Below, one piece after another: positions 59,701-64,000 of a DNA stretch of 64,000 bases. Each line of letters opens with the position of its first letter. The stretch's first letter is position 1. The DNA is taken from assembly GCA_050084985.1 (NCBI GenBank), contig JBITNC010000002.1:33108001-33172000 (forward strand), read 5' to 3'. The notes beneath the pieces were generated by a model, which was not told the origin of the DNA, did not search any database, and saw nothing but the letters and a program-made list of their open reading frames with translations. Position numbers and translations under genes: made by a program. This DNA comes from Nageia nagi (lineage: Eukaryota; Pinophyta).

Positions 59701-60362
59701 CCATCATTATTTCCAAATCTTACTGATCCACCTTTATATTCCAGTAGTTTTTTAAATTTCTTCTTATCACCTATCATGTGACTTGAGCATCCGTTGTCTA
59801 ATATCCATGGTGATGGTTTGTCTTGAGCTTTTAATGCTGTTTGAATGATTAAAGACTCTTTATCCTCTCTGAGTTTCTCCTTTTCTTTCCAGACTTGTTT
59901 TACTTTTATTTTAGCTTCTTATTTTTTATTATACTTTTCTTCTTCCTGTGGATAACTGCTCTGAAATTGTTTATTCTGTCTTATGGAAGGAAATTGTCTC
60001 GGTGGAAAGAACCTCATGCCATGATTATTTCTGCAAAATCTGGCAATGTGTCCATATTCATGATAGTTGTAACACTCAACTGGATACTCCATTAGTGGGT
60101 CGAATGCATTCCTAGTAACAAAGGTTCTTGGAGTGATATTATACTTACATTCAAAAATTTTATGTCCATACGCATTGCATTTGAAATAGTATCCATTGAA
60201 GGGATGGATGTAGCTATTATATTGCTGAGTACTTCTTGGTCTTGCATAGGGTCTTCTTCTGGAATGCACTTGAATGAAGCCATCATCCTCCAGTCCTGAG
60301 CTATCTTCCTTCTTCTTGGTTTCTTTTATGTTTTCCCTTTTTATGTCATTGGAAGATTGTCC
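56715..60362 (-). pseudogene. Element H copia pol (knuckles, PR, IN, RT, RNase H), lightly broken
   Basis: Same polyprotein as the gag frame at 60363-61790. In order: two Cys/His motifs (CNAYGHKIFEC near 60160; CYNYHEYGHIARFC near 60050); protease WILDNGCSSHM (about 59780-59812, D-N-G instead of D-S-G) and LKHNLLSVSQ; integrase WHKRLGH, C-x2-C in CDSCQRGK, TDLCGP, FIDDYSR, LRSDRGGEF, VVERKNR (59430-58460); RT opening [17 protein letters not shown] (58155-58205), YVDDIIFGG intact near 57650-57680; RNase H FSDAEWAGCMDDRKSTS (about 57120-57170), LSTAEVEYIAA and DIFTKPL near the end. It is interrupted by about a dozen stops, mainly at expected Gln, Arg or Trp codons. Ends at 56715. Confidence 0.9.
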
Positions 60363-61790
60363 TTATTCATATCCCAGACCAGATTTATCAGAAAACATTC
60401 TTTGACTGTTAATGATTTCGCTGAGTTTAGTCGACCTTCCTTCTAGATATTCAAAAGAGCTGATTTTCTTGGTGACTTCCTCTAGTTGCATACGTAGCCT
60501 AGTTATTTCTTCTTCAAGCTTACTACAATTTTTAAATTTCATAAGAAGTTGTTCCTCCAAACTCTCATTTATCCTCTTAGATTCTTCCACTTCTATTTTT
60601 AAGTTTTCTATAATTTTACTTGCATCATCAAACCTTTTTGAGACTTTCTTATTTTTCTTTATTTCTTTATCCAGTTCATTCAATGCTGTTATTAGTTCTT
60701 CTTCAAGATCAATCTCAATCTCACAGTCATTTTCTTCATCTGTCTCTTCCTTTTTATGTTCTTGGTCATTTTGATTGTCTTCATTCAGTTTCTCTTCAAA
60801 TGCCATAAACAATGCTCCATTGTATTCCTTTTCTGATTCATTACTGGAATCATCATCAGTGGAGCCTTCATTTCTAGATATGAAGCTCTGTCTATTTGAC
60901 CTTCTATTTCGAGCATGAGATTTCAATTTTTGGTTTTTCTCAAAATATGATTCTTGATCATCTTTATCAATTTTTCTATATGGACATTTTGAAATGAAAT
61001 GACCAATACCACCATAGTTAAAACATTTAAATGGTAGCTTGCCTTTATATTTACCTTTTCCCCTTTTTAGCTTTCTAACAAAATTTGCTTCTGCTTCATC
61101 AAATTGTTCCTCATCGTCAGAATTTATTTTGGTTGTGGTAATGTTATTGGCTTTAAATGTTACTTCCTTTTCTGAATGTTTTGCTTTTTTGATCCTCATT
61201 TCATAAGCAGTCAGCGATCCATGCATTTCATCCATGCTAAAAGTTTTCAAATTTTTTGCTTCTTCAATAGTAGACACCTTTGAATCAAAGCGAGATGTGA
61301 GAGATCGCAGTACCTTTTTCATGATGACATGATCTTCAATTTCTTCTCCAAGACCTCTGATTGCATTAGTAATTTCATTTACTCTCAACATGTATGCTTC
61401 GATGGTTTCATATTCATTCATCTTTAGAACTTCGAATTGAGCTCTATGAGTTTGGAGTTTTGCTTCCTTGACTTTATCATCTCCTTCGTGAATGCTCTTC
61501 AACTTATTCCATATTTCTTTTGCAGATTTGCATGCCATAACTTTCACCAGTTCACTGTCCATAAGACCACACATTAGGGCATTTCTTACTTTTGCATCAC
61601 ATTCAAATGCCTTTCTTTCTGCTTCATCTGATGGACCTGTAGGGGGAGGAGTGTAACCCCTTTTAACAGCATCCCAAGTACCATAACTCAATGCACTGAG
61701 ATAAGTCTTCATTCAAATTTTCTAGAAAGCATAATTGGTTCCATCAAAGAGAGGTGCCTTGTTAGATGAGAACCCTTCTCCGCTTGCCAT
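60363..61790 (-). pseudogene. Element H copia gag
   Basis: Starts at the ATG at 61790 (MASGEGFSSNKAPLFDGTNY), with two early stops at about 61717-61731 where TGG and CGA codons are expected. After them the frame is open for 449 codons. The UBN2-type copia capsid includes AKVRNALMCGLMDSELVKV, SAKEIWNKLKSIHEG and YETIEAYMLRVNEI. The knuckle reads CFNYGGIGHFISKC: the second Cys of C-x2-C-x4-H-x4-C is Tyr. A long acidic and coiled-coil tail follows (about 60420-60720; NELDKEIKKNKKV, EEEITRLRMQLEEV). The gag would assemble the particle and bind the RNA. Opposite-strand open frames here are shadows. Confidence 0.9.
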
Positions 61791-61836
61791 AGTGTCACTA
61801 CCAAGATCTCCTTAGCTGTTATAGCCTAAGTAGGAA

Positions 61837-61852
61837 CCTTGCTCTGATACCA
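61837..61852 (-). other. Element H primer-binding site
   Basis: Minus-strand TGGTATCAGAGCAAGG, two bases inside the 5' LTR; complementary to initiator-Met tRNA. Confidence 0.9.
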
Positions 61853-61854
61853 AT

Positions 61855-63618
61855 TGTTGAACTTCGAGTGACACTAAGAGTGAGGGGGGTGAATTAGTGT
61901 ATCAAAACAAATAATCAATTTAACCTTCTTAAATTAAGATAAATTAAAAGCTAGAGAAAATTAAGCAAGCACACCAAGTACATCACACAACACCAGATAT
62001 AACGAGGTTCACCAGATTGGCTACATCCCTGAAAATGACTGCTTGGACTCCAATCCAAATCTAATCATTAAAGAAAGCTTACAGATTCACAGCACCAATA
62101 GTGAAGGGTAGCACCAACTACCACTTTTAAAGAATAGCAGCACCTACTGCTTGGAGCACCAACTCCAGCTATCAAGCACCCACTTGATACAACATTCAAA
62201 AAGGAGGAAAGAATACAGTTCTAGAAGACCCTCAATGGTCTAGCTCTAATGCTCATTGTTTGATCTCTGCACACAGCTCCAAAGTAACATAGTTAAATAA
62301 TCACTATCCTCTCTACATATTCATTTGCTCATTTCACATCCACCTAATACTGCCCTCTTCCATGCTATTACCTCCTATTCCACCATTCTCTACACGCTCT
62401 TCTCTCCACATGCCTCTCCTATTTCTCTCTCTTACCTCCTATCGCTCAGTACTCTCCTCTTCCTTTTCACTAATTCTATAATCCACTCTTCACATCCCTT
62501 CCTGCAACTGTTACACATCAAGAAAACCCCCCGAGAATCTGTTCCTATCATGACTTGTTATCAAAAACAAACTAAAAAGGAATCTTTATTTGTAACTGCT
62601 GTAACTGATGAATGCTCCTATTACTCAAATAGAGTTGTTCAGGCAAGTATAGCTCTTTCTCCACTAATTTTGGAGATTTGACAGTATCTGATTATTTAGT
62701 TTCGGAGTCTCTTTCTATAGCCTAGAGATTGACTAGCTTACCAGATGTTTATTGTATACACCATGATGTCATCATCTTCGAACTCTGAAAGAAAGTTCCA
62801 AGGTATCTACATGGCCTTCTGGACTTTTCAACACCAACTGCTAACATCATCTTCTCTAGACTTTGAAAGTAGAGTAAAATGCTTCCTGTGATGTCTAAAC
62901 TTTTATCTCCATACTTTTATCTCTGGACTTTTATCTCCAGACTTTTATCTCCGGAATTTTATCTTCGAACTTTTATCTCTGGACTTTTATCTCCAAACTT
63001 TTATCTCCGAACTTTTCTCTCTCGACTTTTATCTCCAGACTTTTATCTTCGGACTTTTATCTCCGAACTTTTATCTCTGAACTTTTATCTTCGAACTTTT
63101 CTCTCCGAACTTTTATCTCCAAACTTTTATCTCCGGACTTTTATCTTCGAACTTTTATCTCCGAACTTTTATCTCCAGACTTTTATCTCTGGACTTTTAT
63201 CTCCGGACTTTTATCTCCGGACTTTTATCTCCGGACTTTTATCTCCGGACTTTTCTCTCCGAACTTTTATCTCCGGACTTTTTCTCTCTGGACTTTTATC
63301 TCCGGACTTTTATCTTCGGACTTTTATCTCTGGACTTTTATTCACCCCTTGCTGACCTCATCATCTTTGGAACCCAGTTTCATTCAAAAATGTGAACATC
63401 GTTCTTCCTGTGACATCATCTTCATGCTTCCAAAATGCTCTACTCACTTTCTTCGGAACCCAATTTTTTTCCACAACTGAGCTTTTATTATTTCATTCCA
63501 GAATGCTTAATTTACTAACCTCGGCTTTTCAATTCTCCTTGCTGACCTCATCACCTCCGGAACCTGGTCTTTACCAAAACCATGTGTTGACAACAATGAC
63601 AATCACACATGCTCAACA
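61855..63618 (-). repeat. Element H 5' LTR
   Basis: 1,764 bp, about 120 bp shorter than the other LTR because its minisatellite has about nine fewer units. Small open frames inside (62325-62681, 62879-63355, 63392-63736) are repeat or LTR by-products. Confidence 0.9.
62897..63340. repeat. 14-bp minisatellite in the 5' LTR, about 32 units
   Basis: Same unit as in the 3' LTR. One unit has an extra T near 63280. 14 x 3 = 42, so an uninterrupted array reads open in several frames and gives a false 158-codon frame. Confidence 0.95.
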
Positions 63619-64000
63619 ATTTTTACAAAGAGCTCTACCATTGATCAGCTTGGTTGGCTTAATCTCTATGTCATATTCCATTATTTTAATGATCCAACTA
63701 GCTTTTCTTTCACCTAGATCTCCTTGTATAATATAATTTTTTACATCTAGATGAATAGTATATACAAGGAGTATATTGAGGGAGACATAATGTTTGAATT
63801 TTTTAAGTCTCTTCATAATGGAAACCACTTATTTTTCAATAAATGAGTACCTTTGTTGGTGTTGATGCAGTGTTTGACTATAAAAGGTAATCAAGTGTTC
63901 TTCATTATTATCATCCTTATGTGCAAGAATTACAGCAATGCTCCTATCCACTCCATGTGCATACATGAAGAAGTCCTTTGACATATCAAGATTTTTAAAC
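63619..64000 (-). pseudogene. Element G RT-RNase H fragment, continues past the window edge
   Basis: Minus-strand reading DFFMYAHGVDRSIAVILAHK (from the edge), ITFYSQTLHQHQQRYSFIEK, then 63613-63828 (KNYIIQGDLGERKASWIIK, MEYDIEIKPTKLINGRAL). These match the gypsy RNase H that follows RT. It is contiguous with the integrase at 54601 after element H is excised. The RT and gag of G must lie to the right, outside the window. Confidence 0.85.

Larger units (their letters stand above)
54602..63618 (-). mobile_element. Element H: near-complete Ty1/copia retrotransposon (SIRE/Maximus-like)
   Basis: 9,017 bp with perfect ATTTT duplications, LTRs at 54602-56486 and 61855-63618 (ends TGTTGA/TCAACA), a tRNA-iMet primer site, polypurine tracts and all gag-pol domains on the minus strand. 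The gag has a coiled-coil tail and extra Cys/His knuckles, the LTRs are long and the PPT is repeated, features I associate with the SIRE/Maximus lineage (inference). No env-like ORF is present. The LTR starts differ at about 8 of 190 positions by eye, mostly transitions, so this is the youngest-looking large element. It splits element G between RNase H and integrase. Confidence 0.9.

Noticed and set aside
60412-60774. Ser/Leu-rich plus-strand frame of 120 codons
   Set aside because: Exactly antisense to the coiled-coil region of element H's gag; its composition is the mirror of Glu/Lys-rich codons.
62879-63355. 158-codon open frame with repeating LLSPDFYLRTFISG-like protein (also 55588-55823)
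   Set aside because: By-product of the 14-bp minisatellite: 14 x 3 = 42 keeps several frames open. It lies inside an LTR and is not a gene.

Overview
This window looks like intergenic DNA from a large, repeat-rich plant nuclear genome. A gymnosperm-like genome is my best guess, but that is inference: the sequence is AT-rich, I see no convincing host gene, tRNA or rRNA, and almost everything recognisable is a plant LTR retrotransposon inserted into another one. All coding regions are broken by stops and frameshifts. Where the ancestral codon is clear, the stops are mostly CAG/CAA/CGA or TGG codons changed to TAG/TAA/TGA, as expected from long decay of methylated cytosines.

Layout. (1) About 0.6-3 kb: decayed Ty3/gypsy gag, minus strand. 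(2) 3.8-7.3 kb: 5'-truncated Ty1/copia element, plus strand, followed by a hAT-like transposase remnant (7.3-8.4 kb), a ~115-bp tandem repeat and unassigned AT-rich DNA. (3) About 11-45 kb: one large nest. The oldest host is gypsy element C (minus strand, Tat-like because a second, archaeal-type RNase H follows the RT-RNase H). Its gag-PR-RT-RH-aRH-IN order runs from about 44.9 down to 34.9 kb, and its 3' LTR starts at 33902. Element A (12121-33574, plus) sits in that LTR. A has paired LTRs, a PPT, a gag, an ANTISENSE plant-mobile-domain (PMD) gene remnant, a 35-bp repeat array and no reverse transcriptase. Element B (19336-31005, minus) sits inside A with a perfect CATTG target duplication. 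B encodes only a long gag-protease frame and is also without RT. Inside C's RT lies D (37842-41264, probable solo LTR, TAGATT duplication), and inside D lies E (38046-39957, short non-autonomous LTR element, ATAAA duplication).

(4) 45-47 kb: 5' part of a plus-strand gypsy element F (LTR end, tRNA-iMet primer site, gag). (5) About 47 kb to beyond the right edge: gypsy element G (minus), with RNase H at the edge, integrase at 53.3-54.6 kb, and then an unusual ~1,270-codon extra open region (48.9-52.7 kb) between integrase and the 3' end, followed by a 78-bp tandem array. (6) G is interrupted between RNase H and integrase by copia element H (54602-63618, minus), the best-preserved element. H has perfect ATTTT target duplications, 1.9/1.8-kb LTRs, a primer site, PPTs and all gag-pol domains. 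Its LTRs carry a 14-bp minisatellite whose copy number explains the LTR length difference.

The nesting gives relative ages: C, then A and D, then B and E; and G, then H. The most unusual contents are the RT-less elements A and B, the antisense PMD gene in A, and the extra sense ORF in G.
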